NCBI RefSeq assembly: GCF_027625995.1
Contig: NZ_CP115397.1
Span: 62,001 to 126,000, forward strand
Direction of reading: 5' to 3'
Source of the DNA: Hymenobacter yonginensis
GTDB taxonomy: Bacteria; Bacteroidota; Bacteroidia; Cytophagales; Hymenobacteraceae
DNA length: 64,000 nucleotides
Shown: positions 1 through 8,511 of the stretch, piece after piece
How positions within the stretch are numbered: position 1 is the stretch's first letter
Layout of the letters: each line of letters begins with the position of its first letter
The notes under the pieces: model-generated
Told to the model about the DNA's origin: nothing
Databases searched by the model: none
Seen by the model: the letters and a program-made list of their open reading frames with translations, nothing else
Translations under genes and position numbers: made by a program

Positions 1-1350
1 CAGTCCCCTGGCGGCGCAGCAGGAGTCTGCGCGCTTACAGCACCTGCGGGAGCACCTGGCCAGCCAGTTGCCCCAAGTCGAACTGGCCGCGCTGCTCCTG
101 GAAGTGGAGGCCTTTACCGGTTTTGCCAGCGCCTTCAGCCATGTGGCCGATGGGCAGACGGCCGCCACCGACCTGCCCCTGAGTATCTGCGCCGTTCTGC
201 TGGCCCAGGCCTGCAACATCGGCCTGAAAACGGTGGCGCGGGCCGACGTACCGGCTCTGACGTTGCCGCGCTTGTCGTGGGTACAGCAAAATTACATGCG
301 GGTCGAAACGCTCACCGCCGCGAATGCCCGGCTCGTGGACGCACAAGCGGGGCTGCCGCTGGCCCAGGCCTGGGGCGGTGGGGAAGTGGCCTCGGCCGAC
401 GGGATGCGCTTCGTCGTGCCCGCCCACCCTGCACGCCGTCTGTAACCGCAAATACTACGGCTCGCAGCGTGGCGTGACCTACTACAACTTCACGGGCGAC
501 CAGTTCACCGGCTTTCACGGCATCGTCATTCCCGGTACGCTGCGCGACTCCCTCTTCATCCTGGCCGGGCTGCTGGAACAGCAAACCAGCCTGGACCCAC
601 GCGAAATTATGGCCGACACCCACGGCTACAGCGACGTGGTTTTCGGCCTGTTCGCGTTGCTGGGCTACCGCTTCAGTCTCCGGCTGGCCGACTTGGCCGA
701 CCAGCGTTTCTGGCGGCTGCAGAAAGACGACGATTACGGGCCGCTGAACGCGTTGAGCCGCCACGTCATCAATGCCCGTCTCCTTATCGAGCACTGGGAC
801 GATATGCTACGGCTGGCCGGCTCACTTAAAGTGGGCAAGGTCAAGGCCCCGGCCGTGATGCGCACCCTGCAACGGGCCGGAGCCTTATCGGGCCTGGGCC
901 GGGCCGTGGCCGAATTAGGGAGGGTGGAGAAAACGCGCTACCTGCTGGCCTACGTCCACGATGAGGCCTACCGGCGGCGCATCCTGGTGCAACTCAACCG
1001 GGGTGAAGGGCGGCATGCGCTGGCCCGCGCCGTCTTTCACGGCAAGAAAGGCGAGTTGCGCCAGCGCTACCGCGAGGGTATTGGAGGACCAGTTAGGAGC
1101 CCTGGGTTTGGTGGTGAATGCGCTGGTGCTATGGAACACGCGTTATTTACAGCAAGCGCTGGTGCAACACCAAGAAACGGGTGGGGAAGTACTGGAGGAG
1201 GACATTACCCGGCTTTCGCCGTTGTTGTATGAGCACGTCAACATGCTGGGACGCTACGATTTTACGTTGTCCGAAAGCCTTGCTGCGGGGCAATTGTGGC
1301 CGTTGCGGGACCCGGCCGGTTGGGAAGAACAACTTGCGCAAATTCCTTAG
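1..1350 (+). pseudogene. tnpA: Tn3-family transposase (TnpA), 3' part, frameshifted
   Basis: This is the C-terminal part of a Tn3-family DDE transposase, which would cut and join transposon ends. It is open from base 2, so the 5' part lies outside the window. The frame breaks near 420-430, before the conserved stretch with NRKYYGSQRG, and again near 1085, after the segment ending QRYREG. The last frame runs to the TAG at 1348-1350. Recognisable family blocks are GVTYYNFTGDQFTGFHG, DPREIMADTHGYSDVVFGLF and DLADQRFWR. The stop codon lies inside the terminal inverted repeat, as is usual when tnpA is the last gene. Two frameshifts make it almost certainly inactive, although sequencing error at one site cannot be excluded. 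Confidence 0.9.
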
Positions 1351-1383
1351 CGTTGGTTTCCGTTCTTACTCTTGTGCTACCCC
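1346..1383 (-). repeat. 38-bp terminal inverted repeat of the Tn3-family element
   Basis: Read on the minus strand this begins GGGGTAGCAC and ends ACGCTAAG. It is exactly 38 bp long and shows the GGGG start and ACGyTAAG end that mark Tn3-family ends. It overlaps the tnpA stop codon, so the transposon ends at 1383. The other end lies outside the window. Confidence 0.8.
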
Positions 1384-1471
1384 TAAAGAGCGGGGATGAG
1401 GTATAGGCAGTACGAGGTTCCTCCCGGAGGCTGGTCAACCACGGCACCTGTGCTTGGGTCTGGCTACCCAC

Positions 1472-2554
1472 TTAGGATTCCAGCTCCGGCAGGTTCAGGG
1501 TAGCCCGCAGCACCTTGATGATGAGTTCAGCGCCCCGGTCGGCGTTGGTGAACAGCACAAGGCCGCGGCGGGTCCGCGGATGCAGTACAATCAGGGTGAA
1601 CAGCCCCTCGTCCCGACCAGAGTGCAACAGCAGATACCCCTGATCAGGCTGGCTGGTGATGGTGCGGACTTCCCACCCTAAGCCCATGGCCTGGTTAGGC
1701 TGCCCGGTAGGAGTGAGGGGGGCCACCATCGCCTGCCACACGCTGTCCGGTTTGCTGGTCTGCCGGATAACCCACGCGCCGAATCGAGAGTAGTCCTGCA
1801 CCGTGGTAACCAGGCCATCAGCGGCGTTGGGGGCCGCGGGCTTGGGGGTGCGCAGCACCGCCCCGCGCGCGTCGTGCCCGACGGCCAGGCGGGTGGAGTC
1901 CAGCAGCCGGTCATCGGCCCAGCTGTAGCGGGTATCCCGCAGCCGCAGCGGCCGCAGCAACACGGAGTCGGAGAGCTGCTGCAAAGAGCAGCCGAATTTG
2001 CGCTCCAGGGCGCGGCGAAGGTATTCGAAGCCCTCTCCGGAATAGCCGTAAGCCGAGCCGGGCGCGTGCAGGAAGGCCAGTTTGCCTCCGGGCAGCTGGT
2101 AGCGCCAGTTTGGCAAGCCGGACCGGTGGCTGAGTACTAGGCGCGTGGTAAGTTGGGACAGGCGTGGGTCGGCGGCCAGATCCGGGTCGGTCCAGTAGTG
2201 CACCAGCGGCTCATCCAGGTTCCACTGGCCCTGCCGCACCAGCTGCAGCACCGTCAGCGACACAACGGGCTTGGTCAGCGACGCCACGGGAAATAGCGTC
2301 TCGCGTGGCGCCGGCTTACCGGGGGCCAGTTCGCCGTACACGCGCACGGTTCGCACCCGGCCCCGCTTGATAAGCCCGATTCCCACCGTGGGTACGTGGC
2401 TACCCTGCATCCACCGGTGCAGGCTGTCTGGTGAGGGCAGCCGAAAGCTGCGGGCAGATTGTGCCGCTACGGGCTGCGCACTCAGCAGGCACCCACCACA
2501 GGTGAGCAGCAGTGCTGCAAGGACTTTACTTCGTAGGGGGGATTTAGTGACCAT
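1472..2554 (-). CDS. serine hydrolase, beta-lactamase class C family
   Basis: This 360-residue exported protein has the penicillin-binding/class C beta-lactamase fold. A hydrophobic signal sequence covers about residues 11-32, ending near AQPVAAQ. The nucleophile motif SxxK is at 92-95 (ASLTK), the second motif is YSG at 171-173, and a late HSG triad sits near the C terminus in LLLHSGRDEG. In this family the HxG variant is typical of esterase or D-aminopeptidase-like members, so antibiotic resistance should not be assumed. The gene overlaps the upstream DUF4440-like gene by 11 bp on the same strand, which suggests co-transcription. Confidence 0.85.
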   Translation of the reverse strand: MVTKSPLRSKVLAALLLTCGGCLLSAQPVAAQSARSFRLPSPDSLHRWMQGSHVPTVGIGLIKRGRVRTVRVYGELAPGKPAPRETLFPVASLTKPVVSLTVLQLVRQGQWNLDEPLVHYWTDPDLAADPRLSQLTTRLVLSHRSGLPNWRYQLPGGKLAFLHAPGSAYGYSGEGFEYLRRALERKFGCSLQQLSDSVLLRPLRLRDTRYSWADDRLLDSTRLAVGHDARGAVLRTPKPAAPNAADGLVTTVQDYSRFGAWVIRQTSKPDSVWQAMVAPLTPTGQPNQAMGLGWEVRTITSQPDQGYLLLHSGRDEGLFTLIVLHPRTRRGLVLFTNADRGAELIIKVLRATLNLPELES

Positions 2555-3047
2555 AGCTAACCACGCGGGTGATTTTCCAGCCCGTGGGCTGCTGCTGCCA
2601 AACCATCATAAACCGAAACACGCCGCAGTCTGGCTGGCCGTTTTCCTGGTGGCAGAAACGGTGTGCCCCCACCTGAATAGCCCCGTAGCCTTTGATAGGG
2701 TACACCTCCAGGCTACCTGCCACCAGCTCCCGGCGGATGTCGGGCGTACGTGCAAACATACCGGCGAAGCCCTGCCGGGTCTGGGCAAAGTTGCTCAGGC
2801 CTCCCAGGTCGTGGTAAAATTCCACATCGGGCGAGAAAAACGACATCAGCCGGTCCGCGTCGTGGGCGTTGAAGGCGGCAAACGCCTGGGCATCGAGCCG
2901 GGCAATCTGGGTCCGCAGGCTATCCGCCAGAGCTGGTTTGGTCACGGCGGCCGGAGCAGAATTGGTCGGCCGGGCCGGGCGGGTGGTCTGGCCGGTGACC
3001 CAGAGGCTGGCGCAGGTCAGCAGACCCGTCAGTAGAAATCGGTGCAT
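2544..3047 (-). CDS. exported NTF2-like (DUF4440/SnoaL-type) protein
   Basis: This 167-residue protein has an N-terminal signal sequence (about residues 1-20). Its single small domain carries the hallmark pattern of DUF4440/SnoaL-like NTF2-fold proteins: a helix with FAAFNAHDADRLMSFFSPDVEFY, then beta strands ending in WKITRVVSYGH. Such proteins form cone-shaped pockets and often lack an assignable reaction. It is the first gene of a two-gene unit with the overlapping serine hydrolase, so the two may act on the same periplasmic substrate; this is inference from gene order only. Confidence 0.75.
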   Translation of the reverse strand: MHRFLLTGLLTCASLWVTGQTTRPARPTNSAPAAVTKPALADSLRTQIARLDAQAFAAFNAHDADRLMSFFSPDVEFYHDLGGLSNFAQTRQGFAGMFARTPDIRRELVAGSLEVYPIKGYGAIQVGAHRFCHQENGQPDCGVFRFMMVWQQQPTGWKITRVVSYGH

Positions 3048-3177
3048 GCAGGAAGTGTGTGTGTATTGAGGGTGGCTTTCACTCCTGCCGGGTGGGCCCG
3101 GTAGCCGGCCGCCGGCAAAGGAGTTGATGCAAACCTACCGCCGCGCCTGGCCACGGGGCTTGTAAAAAAGCGAATCC

Positions 3178-4008
3178 TCAATAGCCGGTGCCCGTGAGCG
3201 GCAGCAGGTAGGCTTCCACATTGAACCGGCCGGGCGAAAGCTGTACCATGCGGCGAAATGCGTGGATGAAATGCGCCTGATCGTAGAAGCCGTGGGCCAG
3301 GGCCACCTGCGCCAGCGGCAGGGGCGGACCGGGTGCCTGCAGGGTATCCACCACGCCCCGCACCCGCAGCACCGTCGTAAACTCCTTAGGTGTCAGCCCC
3401 AGTCCCTGCCGGAAGTGTTTTTCCAGGGTGCGGGGTGAGCACTGCAGCTCCTGGGCCAGCTCGGCTATTGCCAGGCAGCCCTGCACCTGCTGCAGGCGTT
3501 GACAGGCCCGCTGCAGCAGCGGAGCCGGCTCCGTTGGCCGGACCAAAGTGGGCAATACCGAGCTGATATGCTCCACCACGGCCGCTTCTCCAGCCGGACC
3601 CGATGCCAGCTGGTAGGACGGCATTAGCAACGGGGACAGCTCCGGCAGAAACTCAGCCAACGGGATGATTCCATCCGCCGAATCCGCCAGCGACTGCTCC
3701 GTCAGGCTGGCCAGCGCCCAGGGATGCACCTGCACCATGGTCACGAGGGTACGCGGCTGAATAACCACGTCGACGCTGGCGCGGGCCTGTGCGCAGAAGT
3801 ACGTGGTGGTCGGCATGGCCAGCTCCCCCCGCCGGTTGCGGATAAGCAGTCCCTGCCCGGTCACGTACGCTAGGTTAAAGCAGCTGTTGGGCAGCACGTT
3901 CTTGTTGTGAACCGGCTGATCGTTCCGGGCATTATCCAGCACCCAGAACTTTCGAACCCAAGTGCTCAGTGAAGGCCCAGTGTACTGCTCGCGGTAAGCA
4001 AATGGCAT
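3178..4008 (-). CDS. AraC-family transcriptional regulator
   Basis: The last third (about residues 175-265) is an AraC-type double helix-turn-helix: CLAIAELAQELQCSPRTLEKHFRQ, then LAQVALAHGFYDQAHFIHAFRR and LSPGRFN. The N-terminal region (YREQYTGPSLSTWVRKFWVL) resembles the small ligand-binding domain of Bacteroidota AraC proteins that begin with YxxY-P-type sequences. The reading frame stays open upstream to 4353, but the extra 115 residues are low-complexity and lack family similarity, so I place the start at the ATG at 4008 (MPFAYREQY). No target operator could be recognised. It may control the adjacent hydrolase pair, which is transcribed in the same direction. Confidence 0.8.
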   Translation of the reverse strand: MPFAYREQYTGPSLSTWVRKFWVLDNARNDQPVHNKNVLPNSCFNLAYVTGQGLLIRNRRGELAMPTTTYFCAQARASVDVVIQPRTLVTMVQVHPWALASLTEQSLADSADGIIPLAEFLPELSPLLMPSYQLASGPAGEAAVVEHISSVLPTLVRPTEPAPLLQRACQRLQQVQGCLAIAELAQELQCSPRTLEKHFRQGLGLTPKEFTTVLRVRGVVDTLQAPGPPLPLAQVALAHGFYDQAHFIHAFRRMVQLSPGRFNVEAYLLPLTGTGY

Positions 4009-4433
4009 AGCAAACGGAGGGTGATGTAGAAGACCGCGCCACGGGTAGGTTGTGGTAGATGGCTCCCAATAATAATGCATCCCGCCAGAAGGCTGGTGTG
4101 GCCTGTCCAGCGTGGGCATAGCAAGGTAGCGGCGAACCGACCGTGCACTGTGGAACTCGGTGCTCTGAATTCTGTGCATGAACGCGGCAAGACCAGCCAG
4201 CGCATGTGGGTCTACACCAAACGGTTTACGAGTGGTTTCGACGCTGATCGGCTGACGGTACGTTTGAGTGGGTGTTAGCCGCTTTGCGTCTAGGCCACGA
4301 CAAGGTGCGAGGCTTGGACACATGACTGGTGACCTCGTCCAGGTAGCGCGCATTTAACGCATTTTGCAGCGCTACTTTTCAGACTCAGCGCATTTTTTGA
4401 GAGCAGTGTAGAACCCAATTTGCCGGTGAAGGG

Positions 4434-4441
4434 TATATTTG
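4434..4441 (+). promoter_or_regulatory. Bacteroidota-type -7 promoter box
   Basis: TATATTTG matches the Bacteroidota -7 consensus TAnnTTTG and sits 23 bases before the ATG at 4465. The expected upstream TTG at about -33 is not clearly placed; a TTTG lies only 11 bases upstream of the box. The position supports a start at 4465 for the small basic protein. Confidence 0.45.
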
Positions 4442-4464
4442 GGCAGTCCATAACTTTCTCTTTT

Positions 4465-4602
4465 ATGTCGAAGAAGACCACCAAAACCGAAAACACTCCC
4501 GCCGCTGCTCAGCAGCCGCTAACCGCTCTTGAGATCATCCACCGCCGCGTAAAGAAGGCGCAAGAGCGTCGCCGCAACAAGCTCAAGCACGTGAACCCCT
4601 AG
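4465..4602 (+). CDS. small basic protein, 45 residues
   Basis: A 45-residue protein starting MSKKTTKTEN and ending in a strongly basic amphipathic helix (IIHRRVKKAQERRRNKLKHVNP). It has its own promoter-like box and is followed 21 bp later by a strong terminator, so it looks like an independently transcribed, highly expressed gene. The charge suggests nucleic-acid or ribosome binding, but I do not recognise the family. The frame is open to an upstream ATG at 4420, but that would place the start before the -7 box, so the ATG at 4465 is preferred. Confidence 0.6.
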   Translation: MSKKTTKTENTPAAAQQPLTALEIIHRRVKKAQERRRNKLKHVNP

Positions 4603-4623
4603 TCTCGGGTCAAGCGTATAGTG

Positions 4624-4660
4624 AAAAGCCCTTGCTACTTACAAGTAGCAAGGGCTTTTT
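4624..4660 (+). terminator. intrinsic terminator, 17-bp perfect stem
   Basis: A perfect 17-bp inverted repeat (4624-4640 and 4643-4659, arm AAAAGCCCTTGCTACTT) ends in a run of T. The A-tract on the left and T-tract on the right make it potentially bidirectional. It would terminate the small basic gene and also any transcription leaving the rep gene from the other side. Confidence 0.85.
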
Positions 4661-4662
4661 AG

Positions 4663-5029
4663 TAATCAACCTTTCTCTGAACACCTCTTCTACGCTGCTG
4701 ACCAATCTATTTAGTCACTTTACTCAGGCGATAGGTTGATAGAGTTTTGAGCACCCTGCCGTTACCGGCTTATACTCAGAGATCAGGCCAGTAATCAGCG
4801 CCGGCGATGCGTCAGTTCGCCGCATATTGTACAGAAGAGTAGTTTAATTTTCTTTTCACTGGGATGCGATTTTACCTCCTGATGATGATGTGTGTGATGT
4901 GTGTTGTTTGTGGCCTCCTCCCATAAAAGCGGACCGGGCCAGCAATTGGGGGGAGGTCAACTACAGTAAGCTTAGGATAACTTTCTTTCCTCGTACTGTT
5001 AGGTAGACTGTTTTATATGCCTGTAATAA
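4663..5029. other. intergenic stretch between terminator and rep
   Basis: No gene is supported here. The only notable feature is a short GT-rich run around 4881-4910 (alternating gatgatgatg and tgtgtg). It lies downstream of the rep stop codon. Confidence 0.5.
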
Positions 5030-6247
5030 CTAGCCCTTTTTCTCTGTTTCATGCCGATATAATGCTGGAAAGGCAGTTTTAAGCATATTCAACGCGGTGG
5101 CGCCAATGTTTTCGTAGTGCTTGCTTTTGGTTTCGTGCTCCACTAACAAAGGGTGCGTCACCTTTAACAATTTCTGCTGGTCTTTCTCGTCAGGCAACAC
5201 CTGGAGCACCTTGACTATCTGGGCCTCGGTGAGCTGCAGTTTGCGCAGGCGGGTGGCCACGCGCTCCTGCTGGGGAGAGGCCGGGTCCGGTTTTGTCTTG
5301 GCCGGCAGTATCGCCCCGCCGAGTTGCAACTTAAGCTGCTTGGGCTGCAGCTTGCCGCCACCCGTGTAGTTGATGTGAAACTGTACCGAGTTAACGCTCC
5401 GGCCTACCTTGTTCTCTGTTATGGAGATGTCGAAATTGAGGTTGTTCAACTCCTGCAGCGAAGGCTTGAGCACGTTCTTGCGGTACTCAGAGTATTGCGG
5501 GTACGCTACGTCTCCAGTGGTTAGGCGCCGTAGCTCTTCCACAGCCACCGTGTGCGGGCTCTTGAACTTCCACATTTGCATCAGCCAGTAATAGCGGTGC
5601 GTGTTGACGCTACGGATGCTGAGCAGGTCAGCCACCTGACCTAGTGTGAAATTGTCGACTAGATTCGTTAGGTACGGCATCACGTCGGCCGAGAAGTAGC
5701 CGGATACCGTGCCCGCGCCGCTATCCAGCTTCAGTGAGTGGGCTAGCGGTACCTTGTGGTAGTCATTCTGCTTATTGGGCATGGGTAAGTCGATGCGGAT
5801 GGCATCTAAGCCATCGAGCGCAGCGTGCAACAGCTTGTAGCCGCGCCCCCCGATGGGCTGCTCACCCACCAAGTCGGCCAGCGGCACCACGATCCGGGAG
5901 GTGCCGGGGTCGTCGCGGCGTAGACCTCGAAGCATGAGCACGAACAGACGGGCCTCCAATAGCGTCATGGCCCAGGGGCTGTCGATAAGTACGTTACTCT
6001 GCGCGATGGTATGGGTTTGGCGACGCTCCGCAGAATCCGTGAGATAGGAGGGAAGTACCTCTGAAAGTATCTCACTCTGCTCCGGGCTCAGCACCGTTTC
6101 TGCCTTGGCCTTTGTCACTGCCTCGTAGGCCTCCAACTGGGAGTCGAAGTAGCCAAGGCTTTTGGTCACGCCGTTCTTACGGTATTGTCCTTTCCATTTT
6201 CCACGCCTTTTGTCGAAGGTCGTTCCAGGTAGATGATCGTCGGGCAT
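5030..6247 (-). CDS. rep: plasmid replication initiator, AP2-like domain fused to Rep_3
   Basis: This 405-residue protein should bind the adjacent iterons and start plasmid replication. Residues about 7-50 (TTFDKRRGKWKGQYRKNG, then SLGYFDSQLEAYEAVTKA) look like a single AP2 DNA-binding domain. Residues about 85-310 are Rep_3-type winged helices: SPWAMTLLEARLFVLMLRGL, then HRYYWLMQMWKFK, and SEYRKNVLKPSLQELNNLNFDISITE, which is the classic second winged-helix block. The C-terminal about 90 residues are helical and charged. Five direct 22-bp iterons and inverted half-copies lie immediately upstream, as expected for an iteron plasmid with initiator autoregulation. The AP2 fusion is unusual for this family. 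The start codon (ATG at 6247) is preceded by AT-rich DNA. Confidence 0.9.
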   Translation of the reverse strand: MPDDHLPGTTFDKRRGKWKGQYRKNGVTKSLGYFDSQLEAYEAVTKAKAETVLSPEQSEILSEVLPSYLTDSAERRQTHTIAQSNVLIDSPWAMTLLEARLFVLMLRGLRRDDPGTSRIVVPLADLVGEQPIGGRGYKLLHAALDGLDAIRIDLPMPNKQNDYHKVPLAHSLKLDSGAGTVSGYFSADVMPYLTNLVDNFTLGQVADLLSIRSVNTHRYYWLMQMWKFKSPHTVAVEELRRLTTGDVAYPQYSEYRKNVLKPSLQELNNLNFDISITENKVGRSVNSVQFHINYTGGGKLQPKQLKLQLGGAILPAKTKPDPASPQQERVATRLRKLQLTEAQIVKVLQVLPDEKDQQKLLKVTHPLLVEHETKSKHYENIGATALNMLKTAFPALYRHETEKKG

Positions 6248-6285
6248 AAGTCATGTATTTGGTAGCCGCTAAGCTAACTTATTTT

Positions 6286-6304
6286 TGAGATAGTAAATGA
6301 GATA
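6286..6304 (-). promoter_or_regulatory. inverted partial iterons in the rep promoter region
   Basis: TGAGATAG at 6286-6293 and TGAGATA at 6298-6304 are the reverse complement of the iteron core CTATCTCA. They lie 39-57 bp before the rep start codon. In Rep_3 plasmids inverted iteron fragments of this kind are operators where initiator dimers repress rep, so the same role is inferred here. Confidence 0.6.
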
Positions 6305-6314
6305 ATGTGTATAA

Positions 6315-6424
6315 CTATCTCAGAGGTACTTTACTCCTATCTCAAGGGTACTACGTGCCTATCTCAGAGGTACTTCAGGCCTATCTCAAAGGTACTTTGT
6401 ACCTATCTCAGAGGTACTTTACAC
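6315..6424 (+). repeat. five 22-bp iterons of the replication origin
   Basis: Five direct repeats start at 6315, 6337, 6359, 6381 and 6403, with an exact 22-bp period (two helical turns). Each begins CTATCTCA, followed by RRGGTACT in nearly all copies and a less conserved tail. The exact period and the position next to a Rep_3 initiator gene make this an iteron array where Rep monomers load side by side. A 61-codon open frame runs through the array, but it is a by-product of the repeat. Confidence 0.92.
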
Positions 6425-6545
6425 CTGGTGGCACTTCATATAAATTTGATAATCAAGATGTTAAAGAGGTGCTAATAGTTAATGAACAATAAGAATAATA
6501 ATTGAATAAGGATTCAGGTCTCTTTATTGAGTTTAAACTGAGTAC
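6425..6545. other. AT-rich segment of the putative oriV
   Basis: About 120 bp of strongly AT-rich DNA follows the iterons on the side away from rep, including runs such as ATAAATTTGATAATC and AACAATAAGAATAATAATTG. In iteron plasmids such a segment next to the repeats is the DNA unwinding element. No DnaA box was identified with confidence. The following 200 bp, up to the IS remnant, hold nothing I can name. Confidence 0.5.
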
Positions 6546-6754
6546 GTAGTCGTTTGGTAAGCTGATTGCTGCCATTCTATGAGGCAATTTCGACTCGTAT
6601 CAAATCGGGACTAAAAGAGCGGACGAGTAGCTTATAGGTGTCTTGCGGACGCGATAGGCGAGCCCCATATCCTAAAGCTCCGCAAGCTGGCTGACTGATG
6701 TATGTACACTTAATGAGTAATCTCTTAATTACATACTAAGTCAAACTTATCAGT

Positions 6755-7791
6755 AAGTTAGGAGTAACGTAGCTGCCGTTTGGAGCAGGTAAGTAGGGTG
6801 GACTAAATAGAAGGGAATGGGGCTGCGGATCGGTATTTTTTGGCCTCATACCAGCTACGGCCGGTTTGTTGGCGCGGCACTTCCAGCCATAGAAAGGCCC
6901 GTAGCGCACAGCTGATGTGGTTGCGTTGAGCGCGGGCGGCGCGCACTTGGGCTTTTTCCACGCCACAGCCTTGCTTCAGCCCCCGATAGTAGTGTTGGAT
7001 GCCCTAGGCCAGGTCCGCCAGCGGCTTTCACTCGGCTCCGGCTCGCTGCTAGCTCAGTAGTGGGCGCCGTCTGGGGCCGCAAACCGGAACACGCGAATCA
7101 AGCCATAGCCTTTGAGACAGACGCGGGCTCCCTCGGCAGGAATGAGGCACGTGCTGAGGGGGCACAGTTGCTGCCCGTCCGGGTTGACTAGCCGGTGCTT
7201 GTGCAGGCGTGTGTGCCAGCACCAGCCGCAAGCGCGCACCTTCTTCAGATTCGATAAACCCGCGAACCAACTCTCGAATAAGACACAGCCTGGCTGGAGT
7301 CCACGCTGCTGAGTGGCCTGCACCAAAGGCTGAAAATGGTGGTTTTTCGTGAGTTGGTCGTTAGGCTTATCGTAGAGACGGTAGTCAAGTGGCACTGGGT
7401 GCTAGCCGTCGCTCCAGAGCACCGTGAGCAGGTTGATGCCCTGCACCAGGGCGTGGTGCTTGCCCGACCAGTGGCGCGTGACCAGCCTCATCTTGTGGGC
7501 GTAGGGCTTGTCCAGAGTCGCATCCTTAAGCACCAGCACACCGGTCTTGGGCGCAATCAGCCCCTGCGCTTCCTGCTAGAGCATGGCCGCGTCCGGCTCG
7601 AGGCGGTGCAGCAGGCGGGTAAACGAATCATGGGCCACCAGCCTGCCGGTTGCCGGCTGCACACGGGCGGCTTCTGTGCGGCTCACCGTGGTTGGGCTAG
7701 CCACTAGAAACTGGATGTAGTCCTCGGCGACAACGTTTGGCGCGTTCATACCTTAAAATACGAAAACCCCAACTGCGTAGCTTCTAAACTT
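6755..7791 (-). mobile_element. decayed insertion sequence (IS701/IS4-like), about 1.04 kb
   Basis: The transposase remnant is bracketed by imperfect terminal inverted repeats. The left end AAGTTAGGAGTAACGTAGCT at 6755 resembles the reverse complement of the right end at 7791, AAGTTTAGAAGCTACGCAGT. The size of about 1,037 bp suits an element with one transposase of about 330 residues. No clear target-site duplication is visible. The exact ends are inferred from repeat similarity. Confidence 0.55.
6765..7749 (-). pseudogene. IS701/IS4-like DDE transposase, degenerate
   Basis: Starting at the ATG at 7749 (MNAPNVVAEDYIQFLVAS), the frame reads a DDE transposase with several stop codons and at least one frame change. 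Recognisable blocks are FTRLLHRLEPDAAML, GVLVLKDATLDKPYAHKM, RHWSGKHHALVQGINLLTVLW, PLDYRLYDKPNDQLTKN, HYYRGLKQGCGVEKAQVRAA and RNHISCAL. These include the LxLDDTxxxKP-like first catalytic block, where the aspartate pair now reads KD, and the YxxxLKQ-type third block. Stops fall inside conserved blocks, so it is not functional. The 3' end is approximate. Confidence 0.8.
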
Positions 7792-7866
7792 ATTCCGGGG
7801 CAAGACACAGCACATAGCCGGACGGGACACACACGTTTTGGGTGTTCTCGATTTCGGCCCAGGACG

Positions 7867-8511
7867 CTATTCCTCGGAACGGGACATACTCGGTATCAGC
7901 TCCATTTCGGAAAGTTCGGCCAGCATCTTGTTGGGAAATACTGTGCCGCGCTTAGTCTGGTAAAAGGCATGGTGGCGGGCAATGGCATCTCTGATAAAGT
8001 CGGTGGTGCTGGTTTCGTACTTGGTATCCTCTAACATAAAACTGACGGATCGAACCGCACGGTATTGCACGGTATTCAATGATTGCTGCGTAGAGGTTTT
8101 GGCTTTCTTTTTGGCCGGGTCGTTTTGCGTTTCGGTCGAATTTTCAGCAGTCGGGTCTTCGGAAGCCGGCGGTTGGGCTATGAGCGGGTTGGGGTGAAGG
8201 CGAAGTAAAAGAAGGGACCCAGGTCGCTGATGGAAGCTGGCCGAAACAGAGTAACGTTGTTCCGAACAACAAGTATTTACACACCCGCAGACCGAAAAAG
8301 AGTGGGCTTCTAAAAAAGCACGAAGCTGATTCGGAAGCCCACGGTAAACAACTTGGAAGACCGGATGAGGAGGCGTTGGTCGAAACAGGGACCAGGGTTT
8401 TAGTGGTGGCTCAGTAGGGCTGGAGGGGTATGGCAGGCGATGGAAATGAGAGACGGCTTTTCGGGGTTTTCGCAGAAATGGTAAAAACAGCCGCCCTAGA
8501 AAACCAACCAT
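7867..8511 (-). CDS. hypothetical protein, possible ribbon-helix-helix C-terminal part
   Basis: The frame is open for 214 codons, but only the last 75 or so look like protein. The segment RAVRSVSFMLEDTKYETSTT followed by DFIRDAIARHH has the strand-helix-helix layout of small CopG/ribbon-helix-helix DNA-binding proteins. It is followed by a charged tail. The first 100 residues are Pro/Leu/His-rich and look like translated non-coding DNA, so the true start may be a GTG in front of QYRAVRSV. It lies between the rep and mob genes, where copy-control or partition regulators are common. Family not identified. Confidence 0.35.
   Translation of the reverse strand: MVGFLGRLFLPFLRKPRKAVSHFHRLPYPSSPTEPPLKPWSLFRPTPPHPVFQVVYRGLPNQLRAFLEAHSFSVCGCVNTCCSEQRYSVSASFHQRPGSLLLLRLHPNPLIAQPPASEDPTAENSTETQNDPAKKKAKTSTQQSLNTVQYRAVRSVSFMLEDTKYETSTTDFIRDAIARHHAFYQTKRGTVFPNKMLAELSEMELIPSMSRSEE

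Noticed and set aside
1472-2554. Calling the serine hydrolase a beta-lactamase resistance gene
   Set aside because: The class C fold is clear but the third motif is HSG rather than KTG, which is common in non-lactamase members; resistance is not supported.
4009-4353. Longer AraC gene starting at 4353
   Set aside because: The added 115 residues are low-complexity and unlike AraC N-termini; the ATG at 4008 gives a normal-length regulator.
6307-6492. A 61-codon open frame over the iterons
   Set aside because: It encodes only the repeat pattern, has no start context and disappears when the tandem repeats are viewed as an origin.
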